A DNA stretch of 64,000 bases from Luteimonas aestuarii (GTDB lineage: Bacteria; Pseudomonadota; Gammaproteobacteria; Xanthomonadales; Xanthomonadaceae): contig NZ_SMTF01000001.1 of assembly GCF_004357985.1 (NCBI RefSeq), positions 124,001 to 188,000 on the forward strand, written 5' to 3'. Under the pieces are notes generated by a model. That model was not told the DNA's origin. It was given only the letters and a program-made list of their open reading frames with translations, and searched no databases. Below, piece after piece: positions 1 through 8,626 of this stretch (the first letter of the stretch is position 1; each line of letters begins with the position of its first letter). A program made the position numbers and the translations under genes.

Positions 1-41
1 CGCTTGTGTTCTTCGATGATCTTGCTGTTGTCGATGGACAT
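1..41 (-). CDS. rpsO: 30S ribosomal protein S15, N-terminal fragment (window edge)
   Basis: Only the first 13 codons lie inside the window, reading MSIDNSKIIEEHK on the minus strand. This matches the conserved N-terminus of S15, which binds 16S rRNA early in 30S assembly. An AGAGG ribosome-binding site sits just upstream of the ATG. The gene follows truB, as in the conserved nusA-infB-rbfA-truB-rpsO order, which supports the call although the body of the protein is not visible. Confidence 0.85.
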   Translation of the reverse strand, partial: MSIDNSKIIEEHK

Positions 42-130
42 GCTGTTGCCTCTTGACGCGTGGCAGGCAGAGAGCGCCGTGTCGTCGACACGCACGGCCT
101 ACCGCCTTGGCCCGCCTTGGATGGATGGAA

Positions 131-145
131 CCGGCAGGATGCCGG
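131..145 (-). promoter_or_regulatory. small hairpin in the truB-rpsO gap
   Basis: A perfect 6-bp inverted repeat (CCGGCA, 3-nt loop, TGCCGG) lies between truB and rpsO. It has no T-run after it, so it is not a convincing intrinsic terminator. The truB-rpsO gap is where an rpsO promoter and an RNase processing site are found in enterobacteria, so an RNA-processing or leader role is possible but is only inference. Confidence 0.3.
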
Positions 146-201
146 AAGTGCTTGAAAAAGCCGCGGAATTGTAACGGCTCAGCCGTCCGTGGACAAGGCG
201 C

Positions 202-1173
202 TCACGCGGACGCGCCCGGCCCCTGCGCCGCAGCCCAGGCAAACAGCCGTGTCGGCCGCAGGCAGCCGTCGGACAGCTCGCCCAATCCAAGGGCACGACC
301 GTCGGGGCCAAAAATGGCGACCTGGCCGTCTCCACGGAACCCGCCCTGCACGGCCTGTCCATGCGCCAGGCGCCGGGCCTGCGTGGCGTCCACGTCCGCA
401 GGCGCCCAAGCGGACATGCCCCGCTCGACCGGCAGCAGGCAGGCCTCCAGGCTGCGTTCGCCCCGCCCGGCCAGCGCCTGCAGTTCCTCGAGGCTCCACA
501 TCTTCGGTTCCCTGAACGGGTCGACCCAGAGCCGACGCAACTCGGCCACGTGTGCCCCGCAGCCGAGCGCCTCACCCAGGTCGCGGACGAGGCTACGCAC
601 GTAGGTGCCCGAGCCGCACTCCACGTGCAGGCGCAACTGCGGCGGTACGCCTTGCAGGTCGTCCAACAGGTCGCCGGCGGACTGCAATGCGAATGCGTGC
701 ACGTCCACCTCGCGTGCCTCCACCTCCACCTGCTCGCCGCGGCGCGCCTTGGCATACAGCGGCTCGCCGCCGCGCTTGAGTGCGGAATAGATCGGCGGCC
801 GCTGCCGGATGCGCCCGGTCAGGGCACGCAATGCCTCATCGATCTGCGGGATGCGCAGGTCGGGCACCGCGCGCGCGCGCAGCGGCTGGCCATCGGCATC
901 ATCGGTATCGGTCACCACGCCCAGGCGCGCAACGGTGTCGTAGGCCTTGCGCGCACCCAGCAGGCCGCCAGCGATCTTGGTGGCTTCGCCGAAGCAGATC
1001 GGCAGCAGGCCGGTCGCGAGCGGATCGAGGCTGCCGGTATGGCCACCCTTTTCGGCGCGGAACAGGTGGCGTACGCGCTGCAGCGCCTGGTTGGAACTGA
1101 TGCCACGCGGCTTGTCGAGCAGCAGGATGCCGTCGAGCTTCCTGAACCTGGTGCGTGGGCGGGCGGTCATCAT
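202..1173 (-). CDS. truB: tRNA pseudouridine(55) synthase TruB
   Basis: Makes pseudouridine-55 in the T-loop of tRNAs. The 323-residue product has the TruB catalytic motif [16 protein letters not shown] with the nucleophilic Asp at about residue 50, followed by the family pattern [11 protein letters not shown] and a C-terminal PUA-like region. The start chosen is the first of two adjacent Met codons ([10 protein letters not shown]). The frame stays open further upstream, but that part runs through a palindromic repeat and does not look like protein. The start lies only 7 nt from the repeat edge and no normal Shine-Dalgarno is visible, so translation may be coupled or weak. Fifth protein gene of the tRNA-fMet-rimP-nusA-infB-rbfA-truB operon. 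Confidence 0.95.
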   Translation of the reverse strand: MMTARPRTRFRKLDGILLLDKPRGISSNQALQRVRHLFRAEKGGHTGSLDPLATGLLPICFGEATKIAGGLLGARKAYDTVARLGVVTDTDDADGQPLRARAVPDLRIPQIDEALRALTGRIRQRPPIYSALKRGGEPLYAKARRGEQVEVEAREVDVHAFALQSAGDLLDDLQGVPPQLRLHVECGSGTYVRSLVRDLGEALGCGAHVAELRRLWVDPFREPKMWSLEELQALAGRGERSLEACLLPVERGMSAWAPADVDATQARRLAHGQAVQGGFRGDGQVAIFGPDGRALGLGELSDGCLRPTRLFAWAAAQGPGASA

Positions 1174-1180
1174 CGCGATT

Positions 1181-1255
1181 GTAGGGCGGGTCTCGACCCG
1201 CCGCGCCTGCGGCAGTCCGGACGCGTCGTTCAAGGCGGGTCGAGACCCGCCCTAC
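1181..1255. repeat. REP-like palindromic element, type A (rbfA-truB junction)
   Basis: Two perfect 22-bp inverted arms (1181-1202 and 1234-1255) enclose a 31-nt loop. Each arm is itself a hairpin, GGCGGGTCTCGACCCGCC. The same pair occurs at 51173-51256. The right arm overlaps the last codon of rbfA and provides its TAG stop. The left arm ends 7 nt before the truB start. This arrangement resembles REP/BIME elements of gammaproteobacteria, though no RAYT transposase is in the window. Confidence 0.85.
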
Positions 1256-1623
1256 GGCGCAGGCTCGTCATCCACGAGATCCGGCAGGTCGCGCAGCAGG
1301 TTGTCGATGCGTTCGCCGCGATCGACCGAATCGTCGTAATGGAAGTGCAGCTCGGGCACGTGCCGCAGCTTCACCGCCCGCGCCAGGCGAAAGCGGATCT
1401 CATGCGCCACCGCCTTCAGGCCCTTCATCGCCTCGGCGGCGCGTTCGGGCTGCAGGGCGGTCACGAACACCTTGGCATGCGCCATGTCGCGCGTGACTTC
1501 CACATCGGACACGCTGAGCGAAGGCAGGCCGTGCTCCTGCACGGCCTCGCGCACCAGCGTGCCCAGCTCGCGGCGGAGCTGGGCGGACACGCGGTCGGTA
1601 CGATGGAAGGACTTCTGCGCCAT
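1252..1623 (-). CDS. rbfA: 30S ribosome-binding factor RbfA
   Basis: Late-stage 30S maturation factor that binds near helix 1 of 16S rRNA and is needed for growth in the cold. The 123-residue product keeps the family core SFHRTDRVSAQLRRELGTLV near the N-terminus and LRHVPELHFHYDDSVDRG near the C-terminus. The start is placed at MAQKSFHRTD because family members begin close to that motif; a GTG five codons upstream is an alternative. The gene follows infB closely. Its stop codon (TAG) lies inside a palindromic repeat arm, so the last residues may have been changed by the repeat insertion. Confidence 0.93.
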   Translation of the reverse strand: MAQKSFHRTDRVSAQLRRELGTLVREAVQEHGLPSLSVSDVEVTRDMAHAKVFVTALQPERAAEAMKGLKAVAHEIRFRLARAVKLRHVPELHFHYDDSVDRGERIDNLLRDLPDLVDDEPAP

Positions 1624-1641
1624 GCGGTCGATGCGCACGCC

Positions 1642-4227
1642 TTACAGCGTGCGCTGCACCTCGATGCGCTCGAAGCATTCGATCTGGTCGCCCGGCTGCA
1701 CGTCGTTGTACGCCTTCACGCCGATGCCGCATTCGGTGCCGCTGCGGACTTCGTCGACGTTGTCCTTGAAGCGACGCAGCGATTCCAGCTCGCCCTCGAA
1801 CACCACGGTGTTGTCGCGCAGCACGCGGATCGGCTTGGAACGCTTGACCACGCCCTCCGTGACCATGCAGCCCGCCACCGCGCCGAACTTGGAGCTGCGG
1901 AACACGTCGCGGACCTCGGCGATGCCGATGATCTCCTCGCGGATCTCCACGCCCAGCAGGCCGGACGCCACCTGCTTCACCTGGTCGATCACGTCGTAGA
2001 TGATGGAGAAGTAGCGCAGGTCGAGGTTGCCGTTCTCGATGATCTTGCGCGCGGACGCGTCGGCACGGACGTTGAAGCCGATGATCGTCGCCTTGGCGGT
2101 CGCCGCGGCGTTGGCATCGGACTCGGTGATGCCGCCGACGCCCGAGACGATCACGTTGATCCGGATCTGCTCGTTCGACAGGCCTGTCAGCGCCTGGCGC
2201 AGCGCTTCCACCGAGCCCTGCACGTCGGCCTTGACCACGAGGTTGAGCTGCTGCTGCGCCTCGCTCTGGCCCATCTGGGCCATGATGTCTTCCATGCGGT
2301 TGCCGGCGGCGGCGACCAGTCGCGACTCACGGCGCTTGGCCTCGCGCTGCTGGGCCACGTCCTTGGCAAGCCGCTCGTCGGCGACCACCACGAAGTCGTC
2401 GCCGGCATCGGGCACGCCCGACAGGCCGAGGACCTGCACCGGGATCGACGGGCCCGCCGACTGCACCTGCGCGCCGGTCTCGTCGAACAGCGCACGCACG
2501 CGGCCGTACTGCACACCGCACACCAGGTAGTCGCCCTTCTCCAGCCGGCCCTGCTGCACCAGCACCGTCGCCACGGGGCCACGGCCCTTGTCCAGCGAGG
2601 ATTCGATGACCACGCCATTGGCGCGACCTTCGGCCACGGCCTGCAGCTCCAGCACTTCGGCCTGCAGCGAGATCGCGTCCAGCAGGTTGTCGACGCCCAG
2701 GCCGGTCTTGGCCGACAGCTCGACCATCTGCACATCGCCGCCGAAGTCCTCGGCCACCACGTCGTGCTCGAGCAGCTCGTTGCGGATCCTGCCGGGGTCG
2801 GCATCGGACTTGTCGATCTTGTTGATCGCGATGATCAGCGGCACCTTGGCGGCGCGCGCATGCTGGATCGCCTCGACCGTCTGCGGCATCACGCCATCAT
2901 CGGCACCCACCACCAGCACCACGATGTCGGTCAACTTCGCGCCACGGGCGCGCATCGACGTGAACGCCGCATGGCCGGGGGTGTCGAGGAAGCTGATGAC
3001 GCCCTTGTCGGTTTCGACGTGGTACGCACCGATGTGCTGGGTAATGCCGCCGGCTTCGCCCGACGCCACCTTGGTGCGGCGGATGTAGTCGAGCAGCGAG
3101 GTCTTGCCGTGGTCGACGTGGCCCATGATGGTGACCACCGGCGGACGCGCCGCCTTCTCGCCCTGCAGCTCGCCGGCATGCGCCAGCAGCTCGGTCTCGG
3201 CGTCGTCGCTTTCGGCGGCCACGGCCCTGTGGCCCAGTTCCTCGACCACCAGCACCGCGGTGTCGTGGTCGATGGACTGGGTGATGGTGGCCATGACCCC
3301 CATCTTGAACAGCGCCTTGACCACGTCGCCGCCCTTCATCGCAAGCTTCTGCGCCAGGTCGGCCACGGTGATCGCCTCGCCGACCGCCACTTCACGCACC
3401 ACCGGCGCGGTCGGGCGTTCGAAGCCATGCGGACCGGCCGAACCGCTGCGCGACTGCTCGATGTTGCGGCGCGGCTTGGGCTTGCCGCGCGAAGTGCTGC
3501 GGCGAGCGCGTTCGGACGCGCTGAGGTGCAACTGTCCGGCGAAGCGCGCGGCGTTCTCATCGTCCTCCACGCCCGCGACCATCGCGTGCGAACCGCGATG
3601 CGGCTTGCCCTTGTGGCCGGCGCGATCATCCGTGCGCGGCGCGGCCGGCTTGGGATGACCGTGGCCATGGGCCTTGCGCGCGGCAGGGTCGTCCTCGGCC
3701 GGCAAGGCCGCGGCCAGCGCGGCTTCGGCCTGCAGGCGCTCGGCCTCGGCTTCTTCCTTGCGCTTCTGTTCCGCGGCTTCCTCGGCGCGACGGCGGTCGT
3801 CTTCTTCCAGCCGCTGCTGCTCGGACAGGTTGCGCTGGCGCGATTCCTCCAGCTTGCGCAGGATCTCGGCACGCTCGGCGTCCTGCTCCTGCTCGGGCGT
3901 CTTCGCCTCGGTCGGCTTGACCAGCGTGACCTTCTTGCGCACCACCACGTCGACGGTGGCCTTGTTCTTGCCGCCGCCAACGGTGATTTCCTGCTTGCGC
4001 GTGCGATTGAGCGTGATCTTCTTCGGCGCGATCGCTTCCTCGGCGGGCTTGTCGCCCTTGCCGTGCGCGCGCTTCAGGAAACCCAGCAGCTTCAGCTTCT
4101 CGGCACTGGTCACCACCTGGTCGGGATCGCTGAAGGGCATGCCCGCTTCGGACAGCTGCTCCAGCAGTTTCTCGACCGGCGTATTGACCAGGGCGGCAAG
4201 CTTGCGGATGGTGGTTTGTTGCGACAT
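1642..4227 (-). CDS. infB: translation initiation factor IF-2
   Basis: GTPase that delivers fMet-tRNA to the P site and promotes subunit joining. The 861-residue product has an N-terminal IF2_N domain ([20 protein letters not shown]), a second helical domain and a charged Glu/Arg/Lys-rich linker (about residues 115-210, likely coiled). A second IF2_N-like domain follows, then the GTPase domain with GHVDHGKT at about 369-376, DTPGH and NKID, and then the beta-barrel and C-terminal fMet-tRNA-binding domains. The ATG before SQQTT is chosen because AGGA sits 5 nt upstream; 14 upstream codons in the open frame are not conserved-looking. It lies between nusA and rbfA. Confidence 0.97.
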   Translation of the reverse strand: MSQQTTIRKLAALVNTPVEKLLEQLSEAGMPFSDPDQVVTSAEKLKLLGFLKRAHGKGDKPAEEAIAPKKITLNRTRKQEITVGGGKNKATVDVVVRKKVTLVKPTEAKTPEQEQDAERAEILRKLEESRQRNLSEQQRLEEDDRRRAEEAAEQKRKEEAEAERLQAEAALAAALPAEDDPAARKAHGHGHPKPAAPRTDDRAGHKGKPHRGSHAMVAGVEDDENAARFAGQLHLSASERARRSTSRGKPKPRRNIEQSRSGSAGPHGFERPTAPVVREVAVGEAITVADLAQKLAMKGGDVVKALFKMGVMATITQSIDHDTAVLVVEELGHRAVAAESDDAETELLAHAGELQGEKAARPPVVTIMGHVDHGKTSLLDYIRRTKVASGEAGGITQHIGAYHVETDKGVISFLDTPGHAAFTSMRARGAKLTDIVVLVVGADDGVMPQTVEAIQHARAAKVPLIIAINKIDKSDADPGRIRNELLEHDVVAEDFGGDVQMVELSAKTGLGVDNLLDAISLQAEVLELQAVAEGRANGVVIESSLDKGRGPVATVLVQQGRLEKGDYLVCGVQYGRVRALFDETGAQVQSAGPSIPVQVLGLSGVPDAGDDFVVVADERLAKDVAQQREAKRRESRLVAAAGNRMEDIMAQMGQSEAQQQLNLVVKADVQGSVEALRQALTGLSNEQIRINVIVSGVGGITESDANAAATAKATIIGFNVRADASARKIIENGNLDLRYFSIIYDVIDQVKQVASGLLGVEIREEIIGIAEVRDVFRSSKFGAVAGCMVTEGVVKRSKPIRVLRDNTVVFEGELESLRRFKDNVDEVRSGTECGIGVKAYNDVQPGDQIECFERIEVQRTL

Positions 4228-4322
4228 TCGGATCCTATGCTCTGTGTGGCGCCCCCTCGCCGAGAGCAAGGGAAACGCGGATTCTAAGCCCTTGGAGGCG
4301 CAGGGCGGCGTTCATCGCGGGG

Positions 4323-5834
4323 TCATTCGCCGCGCTCCAACCGTGCGATTTCCTCGGCTCGGGCCGCCAGGATCAGCGCCGCAGCGCGTTCCTCGTCCAG
4401 CCCATCGATGCCGAATTCGGCTACTTCGTCGGCCCCCAGGTCGGAAAGGTCCTCGGCCGTGCGGATGCCGTTCTCGGCCAGGGCGAAGGCAGTCGCCTCG
4501 TCCATGCCATCCAGCGCCAGCAGGTCCTCCGTGGGCGCGTTCTCGTCCAGCTCTTCCTCGACCGCCAGCGCATCGTTCAGCAGCGCGTCGCGGGCGCGCG
4601 AGCGCAGTTCCTCGACGATGTCCTCGTCGAAGCCCTCGACCGCCAGCAGCTCGCCGACCGGCACGTAGGCGATTTCCTCGACCGTGCTGAAGCCCTCGGC
4701 CACCAGGATGCCGGCGATTTCCTCGTCCACTTCCAGCTTTTCCTGGAACAGGACGCGGGCGGCGGCCTGCTCGGCTTCCGATTTCTCGGTCACCTGGTCC
4801 TGGGTCATGACGTTGAGCTGCCAACCGCTCAGGCGGCTGGCGAGGCGCACGTTCTGGCCGCCCTTGCCGATCGCCTGGGCCAGCTTGTCCTCGGCCACGG
4901 CAAGGTCCATCGAGTGCTTGTCCTCGTCGACCACGATGGACTGCACCTCGGCCGGCGCCATGGCGTTGATCACGAACTGGGCGGGGTTGTCCGACCACAG
5001 CACGATGTCCACGCGCTCGCCGTTCAATTCGTTGCTCACCGCCTGCACGCGCGAACCGCGCATGCCGATGCAGGCGCCGATGGGGTCGGTGCGCGTGTCG
5101 TAGGCGATCACGGCGATCTTGGCGCGATCACCAGGGTCGCGTGCGCAGGCCTTGATCTCGACCAGTCCCTGGCCGACTTCCGGCACCTCGAGCTTGAACA
5201 GCTCCATCATGAATTCCGGCGCGGCGCGGCTGATGAACAGCTGCGGGCCGCGGGGCTCGCTGCGCACGTCGAACAGGTAGCCGCGGATGCGGTCGCCGGC
5301 GCGCACGACATCGCGCGGGATCGCCTTGTCCTTGGGGATGAAGGCTTCGGCGTTGCCGCCGAGGTCCACGTAGACGTTGCCACGCTCGACGCGCTTGACC
5401 ACGCCGGTGACCAGCTCGCCGATGCGGTCCTTCCAGGCATCGACCACCTGCTGCCGCTCGGCCTCGCGCACGCGCTGCACGATCACCTGCTTGGCGGCCT
5501 GCGCGGCGATGCGACCGAAATCGACGTTCTCGATCTGTTCCTCGATGTAGTCGCCCACCTCGACGCCTTCGGCCTCGTCCACGGCATCCATCAGCCGGAT
5601 CTGGCGGTCGGGCGATTCCATCACCACGTCGTCGGCCACCACTTCCCAGCGGCGGAAGGTCTCGTAGCTGCCGTCCTTCGCGTCGATCTGCACGCGGGTC
5701 AGTACGTCCTGTTCGTGGTAACGCTTCTTCGCGGCGGTGGCCAGCGCGGCCTCGATCGCCTCGAGGATCACGGTCTCGGGCACGCCCTTCTCGTTGGCGA
5801 CGGCATCGACGACTAGCAGCAGTTCTTTACTCAT
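4323..5834 (-). CDS. nusA: transcription termination/antitermination protein NusA
   Basis: RNA polymerase elongation factor acting in pausing, Rho and intrinsic termination and rRNA antitermination. The 503-residue protein shows the NusA N-terminal domain ([17 protein letters not shown]), an S1 domain ([20 protein letters not shown]), two KH domains (including [18 protein letters not shown] and [14 protein letters not shown]) and two acidic C-terminal helix-hairpin-helix repeats typical of gammaproteobacterial NusA. It sits between rimP and infB in the classical operon. Confidence 0.97.
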   Translation of the reverse strand: MSKELLLVVDAVANEKGVPETVILEAIEAALATAAKKRYHEQDVLTRVQIDAKDGSYETFRRWEVVADDVVMESPDRQIRLMDAVDEAEGVEVGDYIEEQIENVDFGRIAAQAAKQVIVQRVREAERQQVVDAWKDRIGELVTGVVKRVERGNVYVDLGGNAEAFIPKDKAIPRDVVRAGDRIRGYLFDVRSEPRGPQLFISRAAPEFMMELFKLEVPEVGQGLVEIKACARDPGDRAKIAVIAYDTRTDPIGACIGMRGSRVQAVSNELNGERVDIVLWSDNPAQFVINAMAPAEVQSIVVDEDKHSMDLAVAEDKLAQAIGKGGQNVRLASRLSGWQLNVMTQDQVTEKSEAEQAAARVLFQEKLEVDEEIAGILVAEGFSTVEEIAYVPVGELLAVEGFDEDIVEELRSRARDALLNDALAVEEELDENAPTEDLLALDGMDEATAFALAENGIRTAEDLSDLGADEVAEFGIDGLDEERAAALILAARAEEIARLERGE

Positions 5835-5915
5835 CGTGGTGTCACTTCACTTCAGCATGTGGCAGCCAAAGGCCGCCGTTGGTTGGATTCCCGCCCGGCA
5901 CCCGGCCGGACACGC

Positions 5916-6473
5916 TCAATGCTTGCCGGATTTGCCGGCCGCCTTGCCGCCGGACGCACCCTTCTTCTTGCCGTCCTTGCCCGGCGCCAGGCCCAGCGCG
6001 GCCCAGTCGGGGAGCAGACGCGCCTTGTCGATGTTGTCGGACGCCACGTCGAACGGCTGGCCATCGACCTCGAAGCTCACCCTGCCCTCGTCCACCGCGA
6101 CGATCGTGCCCTGCAACCTGCGCCGGCCATCCTGCGGCAGTTTCAGACCCACCTTGGCCTGCTGCCCCACGTAGCGCGCGAACTGCGCCGGCGTGAACAG
6201 CGGACGGTCGATGCCGGGCGACGACACTTCCAGCGTGTAGTTGCCGGAAATCGGGTCTTCCACATCGAGCTGCGCCGACACCTCGCGACTGACGGCCTCG
6301 CAGTCCTCGATGGCCACGTGGCGCGTCTCGGCCTCGGCTTCCGGCACGTCGATATACAGGCGCAGCACCGCTCCGCCGGGGGCCGGCAGGTATTCGATGC
6401 CCAGCAATTCCAGCCCCAGCGACGCGACGGTCGGGGCCAGCAGTGCCGAAATGTGTGTCGCCTTGTCGGTCAC
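5916..6473 (-). CDS. rimP: ribosome maturation factor RimP
   Basis: Assists 30S maturation (S12/S19 incorporation) in the cytoplasm. The 185-residue product carries the two-domain family pattern, including [23 protein letters not shown], the conserved [12 protein letters not shown] segment and FEVDG. The frame is open further upstream through the tRNA-rimP spacer, but homology-like sequence begins at the GTG of [12 protein letters not shown], which is taken as the start. The C-terminal tail is Lys/Gly-rich and probably disordered. First protein gene after tRNA-fMet in the operon. Confidence 0.93.
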   Translation of the reverse strand: MTDKATHISALLAPTVASLGLELLGIEYLPAPGGAVLRLYIDVPEAEAETRHVAIEDCEAVSREVSAQLDVEDPISGNYTLEVSSPGIDRPLFTPAQFARYVGQQAKVGLKLPQDGRRRLQGTIVAVDEGRVSFEVDGQPFDVASDNIDKARLLPDWAALGLAPGKDGKKKGASGGKAAGKSGKH

Positions 6474-6525
6474 GCGATGCCTGTGTATGGAAACCTGTGC
6501 CTGGAAAACCGAACCCCGGAACGCA

Positions 6526-6550
6526 ACAAGGGGCCCATTGGGCCCCTTGT
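6526..6550 (-). terminator. strong hairpin between tRNA-fMet and rimP
   Basis: A perfect 11-bp stem (ACAAGGGGCCC / GGGCCCCTTGT) with a 3-nt loop sits in the transcribed spacer between tRNA-fMet and rimP. It resembles an intrinsic terminator, but on the minus strand it is followed only by TTGCG-like sequence rather than a long U-run. A leaky terminator or RNA-processing site separating tRNA production from the rimP-nusA-infB message is likely. Confidence 0.6.
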
Positions 6551-6659
6551 CCGATACCACTGGATTTCGGCGTCGAAGCGAGCAGATGCTTCGACGAAGC
6601 CCGACTTCCGTATCCACGGGACTCCCTGAAATGCTCATGGAATCCCGGCAAACGAAAGC

Positions 6660-6736
6660 TGGTAGCGGGGGCAGGATTTGAACCTGCGACCTTCGGGTTA
6701 TGAGCCCGACGAGCTGCCAGACTGCTCCACCCCGCA
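6660..6736 (-). tRNA. initiator tRNA-fMet(CAT)
   Basis: A 77-nt cloverleaf with encoded CCA and anticodon CAT. Initiator identity is shown by the unpaired 1-72 position (T opposite T) and the three consecutive G-C pairs in the anticodon stem (GGG-CTCATAA-CCC). The other acceptor pairs, the TTCAAAT T-loop and the D-loop all match. Its place directly upstream of rimP-nusA-infB parallels the metY operon of E. coli. Confidence 0.96.
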
Positions 6737-6849
6737 GCAGAAGCGGAATTATGCGGATGCCCGGTCGTTTTTACAAGCCCGGGACAACGCCGCGTGCTGA
6801 ACGTCGTTCCGGGTCTGGAAGAGGCGGGATCGCTGGGGAGAGGCTGCGT

Positions 6850-6924
6850 GGAGCATCTGCCTGGTGTCACGCCGAATCGCGGCCCGATATCCGCTTGGTC
6901 GGCATGACACCAGGCAGACGCTCC
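6850..6924. repeat. palindromic element, type B
   Basis: An imperfect inverted repeat of about 30 bp per arm: GCCTGGTGTCAcGCCG on the left and its complement with a few mismatches on the right. The middle reads GATATC next to CTTGGT. It lies in the 414-bp gene-free stretch between tRNA-fMet and nuoN. The centre shares the motif ACCAAGC(G/C)GATATCGG with the neighbouring type C element, which suggests related mobile palindromes. Confidence 0.7.
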
Positions 6925-7019
6925 CAAGGTCCTTGCGGTGGATCGCAAAAAAGCAAGTCGAAGCCTATGGCAGACGCACGGCGATTGCTTTGGGAACGGA
7001 GTTGGGAGCGAAATTCTAG

Positions 7020-7090
7020 GTGTAGTGCCGGTCGCCATCGCAACCAAGCCGATATCGGGCGGCGACTTGCGATGGCGACCGGCACTACAC
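7020..7090. repeat. palindromic element, type C
   Basis: Two perfect 23-bp inverted arms (7020-7042 and 7068-7090, core GCCGGTCGCCATCGC) flank a 25-nt loop containing ACCAAGCCGATATCGGGC. Together with the type B element it fills most of the gene-free 6737-7150 stretch; no ORF or RNA gene is otherwise visible there. It lies downstream of nuoN and could act as a terminator or mRNA 3'-end stabiliser. Confidence 0.75.
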
Positions 7091-7150
7091 CCGCGTCGCC
7101 CACTCCAGCCTTTGCCATCCCTCCGCCGCCTTTGCAGCAGAGGGAGGGGG

Positions 7151-8614
7151 TCAGGCGAACGCCTGCTGGCACCACGCCATGATCGGGCTCCAGAACAGGC
7201 CCAGGCCCAGCAGCGCCAGCGCGTTGACCGCGAACATCGCGCGCAGGCCGATGCTCTTGCGCGGCAGCACCGCTTCGCCGACCGGCTCGTCGAAGTACAT
7301 CACCTTGATCAGTCGCAGGTAGTAGAACGCGCCGATCACCGCGAACACCACGCCGGCGATGGCCAGCCACATCAGGCCGCCATCCAGCGCCGCGCGCAAC
7401 ACCGCCATCTTCGCCCAGAATCCAAGCAGCGGCGGCACGCCCGCCAGCGACGCCATGACGATCAGCACCAGTCCCGCCATCCACGGGCTGCGGGTGCTGA
7501 GGCCCTTGTAGTCCTCGATGCGCTCGGCCTCGAAGCCCTTGCGCGAGAGCATGACGATGGCACCGAAGGCTGCCGCCGACATGATCGAGTAGCTGATCGC
7601 ATAGAACATCGATGCAGAGAACCCGATCGGTCCGCCGCCGGCGATGCCCATCAGCAGGAAGCCGACGTGCGACACCGTCGAATACGCCAGCATGCGCTTG
7701 AGGTTGGTCTGTGCGATGGCGATCAGGTTGCCCACCGCCAGCGACAGCACCGCCAACATCGCCACCAGGCTTTGCCACTGGTCGTGCAATGGGCCCATCG
7801 CCACTTCGAACAGGCGCCAGGCCATCGCGAACGCGGCCACGTCGCGGGTGGCGCAGATGAACACGGTCATCGCCGTCGGCGCACCGTGGTAGGTGTCGGG
7901 CAGCCACATATGGAACGGAGCCGCACCGAACTTGAACGCCACGCCGGCGATCACGAACACCATGCCGGTCAGCAGCAGCACGCGGTTCTCGCCAGTCACC
8001 GTACCGATGGCCTCGCGGATGCCGTCGAGCGACAGCGTACCGGTCGCGCCATACAGCAGCGACATGCCGTACAGCAGCATGCCCGAGGCCAGCGCGCCGA
8101 GGATGAAGCTCTTCATCGCCGCTTCTGTGGCCCTGGGGTTGTCGCGATCGAAGGCGATCAGCGCGCAGGTGGACAGCGCCATCAGCTCAAGGCCGAGGTA
8201 GACCATGGTCAGGTTGCCCGCGGACATCAGCAGCATCATGCCGACCACGGTGAACAGCAACAGGATCGAGGCCTCGCCCTGGTACAGGCCGCGCTCGCGC
8301 AGCGACGACCACAGGTAGGCCAGCGACGCCGCCGATACCACCAGCACCACGAGCTTGAGGATGTCCGCGCCGGTGTCGCGCACGAACACGCCCTCCATCA
8401 CCTCGCCATGCCCGCCCACGCCGAACACGATCATCGCGGCAGCCGTGAGCAGCACCACGATGGACAGCGCGTTGGTCCAGATGCGGCGGCGCTCGTCCAG
8501 GAACAGGTCGAGCATCAGCAGCGCGAACGCGCCGAAGATCACCGTCAGTTCGGGCAGCAGCGGCGCGAACTCGGCGAGGGTGCGGACGGGTGGAACGAAC
8601 GGGGCAGCACTCAT
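7151..8614 (-). CDS. nuoN: NADH-quinone oxidoreductase subunit N
   Basis: Antiporter-like proton-pumping subunit in the membrane arm of complex I. The 487-residue product is almost wholly hydrophobic with about 14 predicted helices and carries the proton-pumping family signatures (AYSTVSHVGFLLMG, LGLELMALSTCALIAF). The ATG at 8614 is preferred over a GTG two codons upstream because GAGG is better spaced from it. Last gene of the nuoA-N cluster, 12 nt after nuoM. Confidence 0.96.
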   Translation of the reverse strand: MSAAPFVPPVRTLAEFAPLLPELTVIFGAFALLMLDLFLDERRRIWTNALSIVVLLTAAAMIVFGVGGHGEVMEGVFVRDTGADILKLVVLVVSAASLAYLWSSLRERGLYQGEASILLLFTVVGMMLLMSAGNLTMVYLGLELMALSTCALIAFDRDNPRATEAAMKSFILGALASGMLLYGMSLLYGATGTLSLDGIREAIGTVTGENRVLLLTGMVFVIAGVAFKFGAAPFHMWLPDTYHGAPTAMTVFICATRDVAAFAMAWRLFEVAMGPLHDQWQSLVAMLAVLSLAVGNLIAIAQTNLKRMLAYSTVSHVGFLLMGIAGGGPIGFSASMFYAISYSIMSAAAFGAIVMLSRKGFEAERIEDYKGLSTRSPWMAGLVLIVMASLAGVPPLLGFWAKMAVLRAALDGGLMWLAIAGVVFAVIGAFYYLRLIKVMYFDEPVGEAVLPRKSIGLRAMFAVNALALLGLGLFWSPIMAWCQQAFA

Positions 8615-8626
8615 CGACACATCACC

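Noticed and set aside
361-4287. A 1308-codon plus-strand open frame opposite truB, rbfA and infB
   Set aside because: It lies antisense to three clear genes, has His/Arg/Leu/Ala-rich composition typical of GC-rich shadow frames and contains no recognisable domain.
6737-7150. CRISPR array or small prophage remnant in the gene-free stretch
   Set aside because: The repeats are two inverted pairs, not regularly spaced direct repeats, and no integrase or cas gene is nearby.
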